This document shows positions 1 to 12,200 of a stretch of DNA of 64,000 nt, piece after piece; the stretch's first letter is position 1, and every line of letters begins with the position of its first letter. The DNA lies in NCBI GenBank assembly GCA_021014325.1, contig CM037472.1, positions 32,264,234 to 32,328,233 of the forward strand. The letters run 5' to 3'. The notes below the pieces were generated by a model. The model was not told the origin of the DNA and made no database searches. It worked only from the letters and a program-made list of their open reading frames with translations. A program made the translations under genes and the position numbers. This stretch comes from Plazaster borealis (taxonomy: Eukaryota > Echinodermata > Asteroidea > Forcipulatida > Labidiasteridae).

Positions 1-65
1 TCCGAAGAAGGAAATAATCCCCAAATTCTGATATTTTGGCTGTATAGGACTTGAACATCCACTTA

Positions 66-1840
66 TTATAGGTCTCCCAACAAAGGCGTGCCCGCGGGTG
101 GTATTTTATATATTTTCGGGAGAAAATATATGATAGAACAGTTGCCTGGTTGCGAGTGGATCAAGATAAGCCAGGTGTGTTTATTGATGTGTTGGCCTTT
201 ATGCAGATATATGAGTAGGTTGTGGACCATTGTGGTGGTCTGTTGTGTGATATCTTGGTCAAGCTTTGCGTAGTGCTCGGATTCAAGATGTCTGTAGCCT
301 ACTTCTAGGTAATCAGTTCGGTTCATTATGCAAATGCCTCTTCCCTTGTCGTAAGGTTTAATTACGATATCTGGGTTGTGTTTCAGTTTGGTAATGGCTG
401 ATATTTCCTGTCTGGTCATATTTCTGAGCTGGTTGCGCAATCGAATAAGAGCCAATTGGTATTTTGTGGCTTCCAAATAACTTTCCAGTGTCACAAATTG
501 TGTTGAAATTGGACGCCATTTTGAGGGTGGTTTGAATAGTCGAGCCTTGGCAGGTTTGTTGTGCATTAGAAACAATTCTCATTCTTCTTTGGAAGATGTT
601 GAAATCACTCAGAAGTTTTTTACGGGTAGGTTTGGCAGGAGTGGGAACAAATTTTAGGCCTTTTCCTAAAGCAACTTTCTCAATTGTAGAAAGGTTTGCC
701 CTGGATAGGTTCATTCTTAATTGTTCGCTTTCTTTAGCCAATTATTCAAGAATATTATTCCTAAAGCAACTTTCTCAATTGTAGAAAGGTTTGCCCTGGA
801 TAGGTTCGTTACGAATTGTTCGCTTTCTTTAGCCAATTATTCAAGAATATTATTCTCAATGAACCGTTTGGATGTGTCACGTGTGAGAAAAGTTGTTGCT
901 TTTCTTTGAGAGCTGTTTGCGCTTTCAATAAACCTTTTTTAGTCATGTTTAAGAAAGAGGAGTACTGATTTATATTGCTTATAATAATAATATATACTTG
1001 GGAATGCCGTATTATATTATTATAATAAATATTATATTAAAAATCAACGTAGTCATGAAAATCTCTCCTTGGAAAAGTGGTGGTCCTGAAAAGGACCGGT
1101 TGGTTTATTTAAGAGGTTGTTCTCTTTTTCTCTTGGTTCCTCGAGCCTTGGTTGGTCTTGGCCGGGTGAAGAAACCGAAGAGCTGGGTTGCTGTTCTCAG
1201 TTCCGCTCCCTTGAAGTCTTGTACCAGCTGTGCTCTTGCTTCTTTCTTGGCCTTATCAAGTCTTGTCTCCAACTCCTCCGTCTGGAACTTGTACTCCACG
1301 AGTGTGTGCTGGACCAGAAGCAAGGATGCCTTTGAAGTTAGTCTGTTCCAATTCTCCGTAAAGGATGGTTGGGAGGTGAGACCCTTGTGGGGATGCGGTG
1401 GCCTTGCTGTGTTCCGGAAGTATGCCGGCGGTTTGTTTGACGCTATGGCTTGGCCAAAAGTGGTGACTTGGTGCGTAATGTGGCTCGTAGCAGCTGTTAA
1501 AATGTTAACTGGCTCCGCTAAGAGTTTTACGTGGTTAAAGTCTTTTTCGGCAAGTTTGATGGGTGGAGCAGGGGTTTCACTTTGAAATTCTTCCTGACAT
1601 CAAACGACGTGATTAGTGAATCCTGCAACTGGTCGATGAGAGGGAGTTGTCCGCAGGTGAAATCGCTGATGATGGAGGAAGCTGGCGATGAAGGCTGATC
1701 TTGAGTGCTTGAGCAGGATGGCTGAGGGCTGGACTTTGGGCGTCGTTTAAACGATTTGCTCAGTTTGGTATAACAAAGAGGATCCGAACAAATATCCTCG
1801 CGGTCTCCCAAAAAATAATAATTTTCCTGACACATTTGTC
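66..1840 (-). pseudogene. Penelope-like retroelement, decayed 5' part
   Basis: Read on the minus strand, this stretch carries broken pieces of a Penelope-like reverse transcriptase. The 1527-1835 and 1105-1323 pieces look like the charged N-terminal part. The 358-741 piece holds a segment of the type LGKGLKFVPTPAKPTRKKLL followed by an RRMR motif. After a frame change near 575-600, the 66-575 piece holds DIVIKPYDKGRG and a YFLPKI motif. The order N-terminal region, GLKF(V/I)PTP, then IVIKP.DKG.. and LPKIHKP-like motifs is characteristic of the Penelope family. The RT catalytic core is absent because the copy ends in stop codons near position 60. A 95-bp internal tandem duplication and several frame breaks make it non-functional. 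Assignment to Penelope is family knowledge; the exact lineage is not determined. Confidence 0.72.
665..854. repeat. 95-bp tandem duplication inside the Penelope-like remnant
   Basis: Two consecutive copies (665-759 and 760-854) both begin CCTAAAGCAACTTTCTCAAT and end AATATTATT, with a few substitutions. It disrupts the reading frame of the retroelement remnant. Confidence 0.9.
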
Positions 1841-2030
1841 AACCGGTTCTTTTGGTCCTTTTATGTTCGCCAACCACCCCAGTCAACTTGACAAAATACG
1901 AACATTATACCCAGACGCTAACCCATACCCATAAAACATGTAAAAACACTTTTACTGTTTTATGTTTATCTCAAGTCAACAGTGTTGGAGTGTCACTGAA
2001 TTGGACAGCACCATCATTTTTCAATCAAAT

Positions 2031-2520
2031 GATTTGGAGGTTAAGATGATCCCCAGACTCTACAATTACCATTCCAGTAGATTTGTCATGCCAAATATAG
2101 TGGAAAAGACATCTCTTTTGTCTGTCTAGGTCATCTGGTGCCAGAGCTATTGAAAGCTATGTTTTTCAAGATGGCGACGGCGGCCGTCTTGGATTTAGAG
2201 ATCAAGATGGTCCCCAAACCTTAAAATTACCACTCCAGTGGATTTTTCATGCCAGATATAGTGAAAAAGGACATCTGTTTTGTCTGTCTAGGTCATCTGG
2301 TGCCAGAGCTAATGCAAGCTATGTTTTTCAAGATGGCGACGGCGGCCATCTTTGATTTAGAGGTCAAGATGGTCCCCAAACCTTACAATTACCACTCCAG
2401 TGGATTTGTCATGCCAGATATAGTGAAAAAGGACATCTCTTTTGTCCGACTAGGTCATCTGGTGCCAGAGCTATTAAAATTTATGTTTTTCAAGATGGCG
2501 TCGGCGGCCATTTTGAATAT
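2031..2520. repeat. Three tandem units of about 161 bp with palindromic AAGATGGC sites
   Basis: Units start at about 2031, 2192 and 2354. Each contains AATTACCA(T/C)TCCAGT, a GGTCATCTGGTGCCAGAGCT segment and, near its end, AAGATGGC(N)7GCC(A/G)TCTT. The middle copy (2330-2352) is a perfect inverted repeat. ORFs crossing the units simply reflect the repeat and show no recognisable domain. Confidence 0.85.
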
Positions 2521-3030
2521 TGCGCTATAAAAAAAGTTCCTATCACATTTCAGAGGTACATAGGAGCTTATTTTCCTTTTAAATGGTTCCTGAAGTCAAA
2601 TCCATCAAGAAAAAAAGGTAGCAAAAAAATGGTCACGGAATCCAAAGATATGACCCTACTATTAGTACAATACTTTTGATTCCTGTAGTGTTTTACTCCA
2701 TCGTGTCTCCATTTTTCCTTAGCCCCCTTAGGCCCCTAGCTGTTTGCCGCGCAACTACACCCTTCCCCAATATTAAACTCCAGCCGTAGTTGGGGAAAGG
2801 GGACGAAAGGGGTTAGGAGGGCAGGCGACGTTGCGACCCCACTCAACATCTTTTGCATGCGCAACATTTTATCAACAGACAAAATAACATTGCGTACCAA
2901 TTTCAACTACCGTTGCCGAGCCAATACTACAAAATGATTACCTCTGAGTATCCCTCCGTACCACCCCCTTCCCCGCCCCCGTTACCCCACAGTTTTTTGC
3001 AGCAATTTATATAGAAGAATCGCTCCCATC

Positions 3031-3064
3031 TAGCGGGTGCCGCGCGAAGCGCGGCATCCCGCTA
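3031..3064. repeat. GC-rich hairpin
   Basis: TAGCGGGTGCCGCGC (3031-3045), then a 3-base loop, then its near-exact reverse complement (3049-3064, one extra base). It stands out from the AT-rich surroundings. Confidence 0.85.
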
Positions 3065-3689
3065 GTGCAGATAAATTCTCACAGCATCTGGTTGCTGCCG
3101 CATCCAACAAGTAAAGCATAAGAAAAACCTCCGAGCCAGACTCTGTAGAACGTATAGCTCTACATTATGCACTGGGTCTGTATCTAGACTGTATATTATG
3201 TACATGTAGTGTATCGCGGCGCCAGACTTCATCCTTTTGATGCATGTGTTCTAGGCTAAACTCACCAAGTTGTGACTTGTGAGCACACATGTGGTGGGCC
3301 AACTTCTGACGTGACGCATGTCTATTAGTATTAGAGTAGCGGGGCTTCTTTTCTACCTCCATGGTTAGACAGAAAACGAGCTGGATATCTTTAATTTACA
3401 AGTAGATTTTCTTTAAAACTACTATAAGTTAAGCTAGACTTATCTTGTTTGTAAATTACCAACAAATGGTGTTCGGTTTGTTTTTATAATTTGGTTTTAA
3501 CCCTTTCCCGATCTGTTTGAAGCACTGTATACTCAGTACTTTTGCGAGTTTGTAAAAAAACAACAACAAAAAAACATAAATTAAAAACAATTAAACGGAA
3601 GTAAAGATCATAGGGGGTCAAACTCTGTGTAAGATTTTTAAAATACTACAGGGTCTTTCACATGATCCAAAGATCTTGTGTGTAGCAAT

Positions 3690-3850
3690 TATGGTTCTTC
3701 AGATATGAATTTTTTTCAATATTAAACATTGATTTAATGTTATGATGTCATCGATGACGTCATCATCCCCAGAACCTTTGCGGTTTCATTGACACACTAC
3801 GGTCTAAGTACATGGTTAGTTCAAACAGTTACTTGAGCGAGAATTTCTGA
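3690..3850. repeat. Dispersed repeat with CRE-like palindrome, copy 1
   Basis: Resembles 5460-5620: both have TTCAAATATTAA.C.TTGATTTAATGT-like sequence, a GATGACGTCATC palindrome, then GCGGTTTCAT and TCTAAGTA. Copy 1 has an additional ATGATGTCATCGATGACGTC arrangement. Confidence 0.6.
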
Positions 3851-5459
3851 ACGGGGATGCTATTTAAACTTGTTTATAATGTGTTTGTTTGTCATTTAAT
3901 TGTAATTTTGATGTGTTTTATACACTTCTGGATTTTTCGTAATTATCAATCAAAATATTAGGCCCCAACCTCAAGGTTTTGAAAAAAATAAAAACACTTC
4001 TGCCGTTTATGGTGCGCTTCCATGTGACATCATTTGTGGGAGTTAGCTTAAAACTAGGAGTTAGCTTCTAACATAAACAACTAGTTGTTTGTGGATGGGA
4101 ATTCGATAGTTTGCAAACAAATTTAGTTAATTAACAAAGTTTCTTGTGTGCTTGGGTAATATGCCATCATTCTTTGTGCCGTTGGTGGGTGTAGACCTAC
4201 GGGGAATATATATCCGAATCATAGACAAATGGAGGGAATGCTAGTTTTGGACAATTGTATACAATTTTTATTTTCAGCTTATACTTTAAAATCTTGACAA
4301 ATTATTGGTTGTTCCGTTATACAGGCATCTGTGTTCAATCTTAAAGAAAATGTACACCATCTGAACGGTTGGTAAACAACTGATGCTGTATAGTATTGTT
4401 AACAAGTCCAGAACATACTTTTTAAAGTTTATTAGTTCAAGTTTGTGATTTTTCCACTGGAGAATGATATCATCAGCTAAAATTAATTTTTCGTGGTACT
4501 TTTAAAACGTTTTTATAGGATGTGAACTGTATGTCTGGAATTATTGACAACTTGTAAATTAATTTCAGCAAATATTACTTCTTCTTTGCTCTCGTTCAAG
4601 TACTTCGTTAAAGTCAAAACCCTTTTGATTCACGCGATATGATTTTTGCCACACAGTACATGTAGGCTACATATACCTCAACGGTAGTTAGCATCAATTC
4701 GAATCCGACAGTTAGAAATCATACCATGATCAAATTCTCTTTTGTACATGTAAGTTAAAAAAAAATTACCACTTGGCAAGTTTACGGATGAAACATATCA
4801 ATATGATTGTAGACGAAAAAAGGAATGCCCCTCTTGTTTAACGATGATTTTGAAATAAAGCTTACCGCAGTGTAATCACCGTGTCTGAAGGGCAAACTCA
4901 GCGGGCCTAAAGAGCTTTTGGCAGGCATTGTCACGTCGATCAACGTGATGTGAGTCTCGGTGTTTGATGAGAAGCGAATCTATGTCGTTCTTTTTTGGTT
5001 TAGCTATTTGTCAGTTATTTAAAGTCATACAAATCTCTAAAGCAGGTGGACATCTCAGTGAAACCTCCTCTTCTATTCCTTATTTTCCATTAAGCCATCA
5101 GAAGGGCAAAACATAAATAAATTCACACTGAACTTTGAATGAGTTTGAGATTGTATGTTCGCGACAACGTGTTACGTACAAGAATAAACAACGCAATGAT
5201 GTTCAATGGACTTTCAAAATTTGCACAAAACGTATGGCTAATGCCTTTTGCACAATGTATGGCTATGTGTGCACGTCATCCTGGATTAGTTGTTAAGTGG
5301 ATGCCACACTGTGCGCTAGGTATTGGCTGAGATTATGAATTTTTGAAATGTTCAACTTCCGATTTGAACCAGAAGTCGGGGTCAAACGGGGTCACATCCA
5401 ACGTATTTATTGTTCAGTATTCAATGCCCTTTCCGATGATGTATAGATTGTACAAATCC

Positions 5460-5740
5460 AAAATGGGGTTCTCGAGTTATGATTTTTTCAAATATTAAGC
5501 TTTGATTTAATGTATTTCAATACCTGATGACGTCATCATGACGTAACTGAAGCGGTTTCATCTCCTAATAGATATCTAAGTATATGTGAAGTTTCAAGTT
5601 TATATGTGCTTGGGAAGTGTGCTTTTGTTAGCGGAAACACGACGGGGAGAAGCAGAAGAAGTATTAAGAAAGAAAAAAAAACGGAACAAAAACAAGAGGT
5701 GTTCCGGGCGGATTGCCCGAACACCTAATAATTAATACTA
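5460..5740. repeat. Dispersed repeat with CRE-like palindrome, copy 2
   Basis: Second copy of the repeat at 3690-3850, with GATGACGTCATCATGACGTA at about 5525-5545. It is followed by a purine-rich tract and the inverted motif AGGTGTTCCGGGC...GCCCGAACACCT (about 5697-5726). Confidence 0.6.
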
Positions 5741-5870
5741 AGGCAACAGTTTGAAGCACCACATGCACGATGTTCCACTCTCCAGACTGTACAGCTGCTA
5801 CACCAAAACACAAATCTCAAAGCCGCCCTACAACTTGGTAAATTTAGCGCTGTTTTTAGGCTTCACAGGA

Positions 5871-5925
5871 AATAATCGATATATCGAGTATACTCGATAT
5901 TGAATTTTCGATATATCGATTATTA
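5871..5925. repeat. Palindrome of TCGATATATCGA motifs
   Basis: AATAATCGATATATCGA at the left and TCGATATATCGATTATTA at the right are reverse complements. TCGAGTATACTCGA lies between them. It directly precedes a SINE fragment. Confidence 0.8.
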
Positions 5926-5943
5926 GAAAAAACTGACATCGAC

Positions 5944-6146
5944 GGACGTTACCAGGGGTACTATGTGGATTGGCTTTCAGTCCCTACCTTGGGTTTTCCC
6001 TGGAATGATTCTCTGGGGTTTTCCATCCACATCTAAAACTGAAACTTCCTTCCTTGTCGTTCTCTCCATGGGGTTCTTGGCTAGTAGTGTGATTAAGTTT
6101 GCTTTTCCGAGAATCCTTTGCTTCACAACCAGAATGAATAAATAAA
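5944..6146 (+). repeat. tRNA-derived SINE family C, 5'-truncated
   Basis: Homologous, in opposite orientation, to 27485-27757. It lacks the tRNA-like head and ends in a short AATAAATAAATA tail. It sits just downstream (in NEK9 orientation) of the last visible NEK9 exon. Confidence 0.75.
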
Positions 6147-6157
6147 TAAATACTAAC

Positions 6158-6269
6158 CATCTATGACGGCTGAATGGTCCTTCCCAGCTGACGCTGCTAT
6201 GATGTGATACCTATTGAGTGGTTTAACTATCACTGGGATGTCCTTCCTTCTTTCTGTGTCATAAATCAC
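6158..6269 (-). CDS. NEK9: NEK9 exon 16 (last exon visible)
   Basis: 112 nt; [20 protein letters not shown] to [10 protein letters not shown], aligning to SFYKIRTIAPGKTHTAAID of human NEK9. Acceptor ATTTTACAG, donor AGATG|GTTAGT. The reading frame needs a following exon that is not found in 1-6157. Confidence 0.88.
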
Positions 6270-9200
6270 CTGTAAAATACAGCAACGATAACGGTGGAAT
6301 CTCAGTTATATCTAATCAGTCACTAATCAAAATGATGACAAGAGTGTTCCACTACTGCCTACCTGGCTTACTTGTGCTAATCCTACTTACACATGTCAAT
6401 AATAATAATAAAAATAATCATCATTTTTTTATAGCGTCTCAAAGCGCTTATTAATATTATTTTTTAAGAAGTTTTTAAAGAGGTTTTTGAAGTTTTTGAA
6501 TCATGAGACCCATTTATATAGCACCTTATAAGGGTTTACAAGGTGCAGTGATGCATAACTGGGTTATTTTGCGTGCATTACACAAAACACAGGACCTACA
6601 GCTTGATGTCTCTTCCAAAGGACATAACAATAATGGTTAAGTGTCTTGCTTAAGGACACAAGTGTCATGACCGGGACTCGAACCCACACTCTGCTGATCA
6701 GAAACACCAGAGCTCGAGTCCAGTGCGCTTGACCGCTCGGCCACGACACACTATCAGTAGCTGGTTATCAACCAATGGCACAGTCAACATGTTGAGAAGA
6801 GTGTTCCCACTAGTACCAACCTGGTATACTGCTTAAAATGAATAGGTATGGACAATGGTAGCTGGTTGTTGCCCACGAGTCAACAATTAAAGTTAATCAA
6901 TTATGGTAACAAACCGTGCACATCCAGAGCTGGTTACAAACCTCAAGTCGACCATTATAGTAAACATGTAGATATGATAGTCCCGCCAGCATGACAGTCC
7001 CGCGCTAAGCATACTACTTATCAGTGGCGTGTCGTGGCCGAGTGGTCTAGTTTACCGGACCAAAGCTCTGGTGTTGTCAGCAGCAGAGTGTGGGTTCGAA
7101 TCCCGGTCATGACACTTGTGCCCTTGAGCAAGGCACTAAACCATAATTGCTTTTGTAAAAAGTTGGGAGGGTAGTGCATTCTGCTCTACCAGCCAGGCTC
7201 CTAAAGGATGATACCCATGCCTACATCCTTATGGACTGTGAAGGGGGTAACCCTGTTTCAGCCCCAGGAGTAGGTGGCAACGTGCCCCTGGTGACAGTTG
7301 ATTTGGGTTACAGCCCAAATCAGTTAAGTGTAGCCCTCACCTTGAAGTGGCCGTTCAATAAATCAGTGTTGTAGGTCTCGAGACCTGGTCTCGGTCTTGA
7401 AGACCGCCCCAAGACCTTTTTGCGGTCTCGGGTCTCGTCTCGGCCCGCAAAAGTCTTGGGTATCGGAAGGGCTGGTCTCAGTCTCCCCTCAGTCTCAGAT
7501 GGGGAGGTCTCGGTCTTGTTTTCAGACTTCCATGTCTCGACTACAACACTGCTACTTATTAGAAATGCACAGTGGCCGTTGATAATCAACAACTTGTACA
7601 AAAATTACTTTCAACATTTCAAACTTTATCCCAGTATACACAGTAGGTGAATAATTACCTTGACTTGTCGATTTTCGAGTCCTTCAGTGACGGTGTTAAA
7701 GCCCAGTTTGTTATTCTCATTACTGCCGCACGCCAACACCTTGCCGTCTGATGTGACAAAGAATGTGCCGTCCATTCCGGCACACACTGATTGGATTGTT
7801 TTACTACCGCAGATTATAACCTGCAGAAAGAGAAGGTGATATCAAACTCTATAAAAAATGCCTTTGGTTTTTGTTCACAGGACTTGGGAAAGTACTGAGT
7901 ATACAATGCTTTACACACATCGGTGTAACGGTAAAACCAAATAATATAGTGTTTTTTGTTACACCCTTCCACTGATGTGTGATATAAAGCAGTGTATGCT
8001 CAGCACTTTCCAAGTCCTGTAGAAACCTATCCGCAGGCTCCTCCGGTAGGATTCGAGCCCATGACCCTTGCATTCTAGAGCAGATGTCTTAACCGCTAGA
8101 CCACCAAGTGTACTCGGTGATGAAAGGCTAGTTCGAATCCTGTAAGTAGCAGCGGTTACCACGAACAAGAAGAGAAGGAGATAATCTGGAGAAGATTATT
8201 GTCCAAGGAAATGTTGAAGGAAGCCGTTCACGTGGCTGACAGTAACTCCGCTGGACCGATGGAGTAAAGGAGCCGACAGGCATGTCTCTGACCTCAGCCT
8301 ACTGGTCGGCTTTGGACAGGCAGAGGTGGAACTCCATCAGCAAAAGGGTCACAATGAGTATTGACTCTCAGGACTACGATGACGACCATGAACAATGAGT
8401 ACTACAGCACAACACATTGGTGGAAGGGTAAACAGCACAACACATTGGTGGAAGGGTAAACAGCACAACATGTACACAAAAGTTTTTTTTTTTTTAAACA
8501 CATGCCGATTTTAAATCTCTTTTCCCTTGAAAAACATGACCCTCTATTTCAGTGACATTTTTCAGTTAAAAACAGATTGGTTCATTTAACATACTCTTCC
8601 CCCTAAATTTTACGTTCACGGTTAAAACAAATTGTACAAAACATTAATATCAAAATTATCAAATAAGAATTTGACACAAATTTGGTTCAAAATACAATTT
8701 CAAATTAGTTAAATCAAATGAAACACTGAAAAGGTGTTTAAGGAAAAGCACAAGATCATCACAAGTATTTGTCGGTGGACTTACTTTTTGCGGTAGGCTG
8801 AAATTGTCCTCACTTCCCAGCCCAAGACGGCCTGTTACAAGCAGAGAAATAGTATGGTTCTTACATTTCACATTTCACAAGGTGTTGAATAATCATAAAA
8901 ATAATAATAATAATAAGTAAATCTTATATAGTGCAAAACATAACTGGGAGAAATCTCGATGTGCTTTACAAAAACTTCACAAAGAACGAGAGAAGGCAAG
9001 TTGAAATAGGTGGGATTTGAAATTGGATTTGAAATTGTCTAGGGTAGCAGCCGTTTCTAAGTGAAGATGGTAGTTCAACTTTGAACCTGATTTTCTCAAA
9101 ACATGGATTTGGGGTTGTGGGACGGATTCACCAGCTTGTGAAAATGGTGTTGACTTAAAATGCAAATTATGGTATCTACTGCTATGGGACCCAAAGTGGC

Positions 9201-12200
9201 TTCTGTCCACCAGGCAAGGATGAAGGACACCTGCATAAGACAACAAAGCTCTCAAAAACATCATACAAGAACTGAAAATCATGATTACCAACGCTATAGG
9301 AACTGATCTTAAACGACAGTATAACAAATAAAGTTTACCGTGCCTCTATGCAGTATTAATTTTTCAGAACTTCCGGGAATAATTCGCTTTTTGAGAATAT
9401 CATTGTCACAATGAAATCCTGACTAAACAAAGTGAAGACAACAAACGTTCTTGTCAGGATTTTTCATTCTCTTTCGAGAAATTATGGAATGTCTGCACCG
9501 TGAGTCGACCAAACCTTAGCCGTAAGCCACGGCCGATAATCGGCGGCCACGTTATGCTGGAATTTCAGACTTGCCTCCTATATGCCACATACAATGATAA
9601 ACAATGGTGGCAGCCATGAATTCCAGTACTCTTTGTCCCTTTTTGAAACAAAGCGAAGCACAGTGACTTTATGCCTAGATGCACGGTATATAATAATAAT
9701 AATAATATCAACTCTGTAGAGTGCAATTCCAAAGAATGATCATTGCGCTTCAAACCCCTGGTCACTTGGCCATTTATTTCATTCCTTAAACCATCTCAGC
9801 TCCCTGGGGAGTATACAGCCTGTGCTGCCAAGTATGTAGCGCACTAAGCTAAATCAATCACAAGAACCATTTCCGGCCTCACAGGTACCCATTTACCCCT
9901 GGGTGATGAGAAGCAATTATAATTTAAGTGTCTTGTTCAAGGACACAAGTGTCATGACCAGGATTCGAACCCACACCCTGATGACTCAGCAACCAGAACT
10001 TGAGTCCGATGCACTAAACCGCTTGGCCACGACACGGGCAGTATTATACGTCAACCGAAAATGACTGCCCAACTAAATGAGGACGATCCAAAACTGTCTT
10101 GCGTAATAAGACATCATCCGACGTCAAGTGGTTGAAGATAATTTAAGACTTACACATCACTTACCAAACTCCCCACATCCCCAAGAATACACCTCATTGT
10201 CTTTGGTGAGCGCTACAATGTGACATTCTCCACAAGACACTTGCGCCACCGGCCGACCAGTGAAGAACTCTACCAGGATGGGAGTGTTTACCTCATCTCC
10301 CTCCTGATTATCACAGCCCAGGCATCCGTAGTAGTCAGAACCAAATGTGTACAGGTCGCCATCATCTAAAAAAAGAACCATAATATGTGTCCTTGAAATG
10401 GTCCAATATTGGTTACCTTAATTTGAATTTATTAACCCTCCTACTGTCTGACCATTTAAATATCACACAGTGGTTTTGAATGGTAGATAAACTATGCCAC
10501 TCTGCAATATGATATCATGTGGTGAATCAGAGCTGCCAACATTTGCATCTTGCAATCGGGGAGATTTTGCACAACAATCAGGGAGCTATCTAGAATTACA
10601 TGCAACATAATGGGGAAAAAGTTTCTATAATCAGAGAGATTTCCAAACTTGTTCATCAGAACATGGAAAGATTGGTTTATTTTCAGGGAACTTTCTGCAG
10701 AATCAGGGAGAGTTGGCAACTCTGGGTGAATGCATCTCCACAGTACAAAGTTGTACATGTACGCAGTTGTCCCTTTTGTTATAGGTCCACGGTTTTAATG
10801 CCTAAACCTACCCACACACCCACGTGTGTAAACACCTGCAATTGTGGACCCTCCTTTGTTCAACTCTTTGTGATAGCAACCGTGGACCAAATTGTTTTCC
10901 TTTGTGATAGCAACCGTGGACCTATTGTCCCTTGTGTTATATAGGTCCACGGTTTGAATGTGGATACCTACCCACACAAACAAACAGCCCCTTTGGTAGC
11001 TTCGCCAATCGCGGCGGGGCATGAAAACATTTATCATCAAGTACACAATTGTTAAAAGATAGAAACGCTGGCATGCTTTACCTGTGATGCACGCAGTGAA
11101 TTCTTCCCCACATGACACTGCCTTGACATTCTGTAAACGTTCTACTTTCTTAGGGTTCTTATAGAGGGCCGAGTCCCCATGACCAAGCTGGCCAGCCAAT
11201 GCCTGCCCTCCTTGCACATGCTTAAAAAAAACAAATACAAAAGCCCGAGTTTCAACTTCTCCCTCCTTGTACAGTCGAAAAATAATGATAATAATAACAA
11301 AGATATTTACAAAATAGGGAGACCGCCAACATAGGATTAGACAGCTCACTCGGTAGAGCGCCGGCACGTTAATCCGGGGGTCGTTGGTTCAAATCCCGCT
11401 CCCGCCAATTTTTCTTTGTTCAACCCCCAATCAATAATAATAACAATATTAACATTTATAATGCGCCTTTTCCAAAGGTTACGAAGCACACCATTTTTCT
11501 TATAGTCAGAAAAAAATAAAATAAAAATAAAATAAAAATGGAGCATAATGACTGTTTGTGGGATGGAGTTCCAGATCCACAAGGTCAAAGGTGAGAATTT
11601 GATTCATCAAATCAACCAGGAAAAGTACAAAGTAAAAATGTTTCAATGGCCCCACCTTTTGACCTTAGCAGAAGTGAAAAGAGAAAAATGCAGAAAGCAA
11701 AGAAAAAGCAAAGGATGAACAACGAAAAAGGAGGGGGAGCGGGAGGGACAGGGGTATAACATGTTCACTGCATCACAATTGGAGACTTTAGAACACTAGG
11801 TGGCAGCAGACTTACCAGGTAAATTTCCATTGTTTACATAGTTCTGAGCATGCACACATTACCGAGAACAATGGATTTACCTGGTAAGTCTGCTGCCACC
11901 TAGTGTCACCAAAAGTCCCCCACTTTAAATTAACATGACAACTCTCCCCAGTGAAGTATAGTCAGTGACTTACAGCCCAAGTAAAGAGCTCCTTTTCCAC
12001 AGTGACTGCCGCAAAATGCTGGCTGCCTGCTGCAACTTGTAAGGCACTATTTCCATGTTTGAACACTTCCAGCTTGGACGGTGTTAACCGACCACCTCCC
12101 CAGTAGTACACCTATTCGCATGGAGAAAAAACAGTAATATTGACATTATTGTCATAATACTTTGAAACCCGAACTTGGCGATTCATGGCATTTGCATCCT

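Larger units (their letters stand above)
2521..5870. other. Gene-poor stretch; no exon recognised
   Basis: No recognisable exon on either strand. Because the NEK9-like gene is incomplete at its 3' end, this is probably intron of that gene, but that is inference. Contents seen: a GC-rich hairpin (3031-3064), a pair of related repeats around 3700-3850 and 5460-5620 carrying TGACGTCA palindromes, and otherwise AT-rich DNA. Confidence 0.5.

Noticed and set aside
998..1585. 195-aa plus-strand ORF
   Set aside because: Shadow of the minus-strand Penelope-like remnant; composition is not protein-like.
3165..3362. 65-aa minus-strand ORF
   Set aside because: No similarity to the missing NEK9 3' exons, no splice sites in the right phase, no domain.
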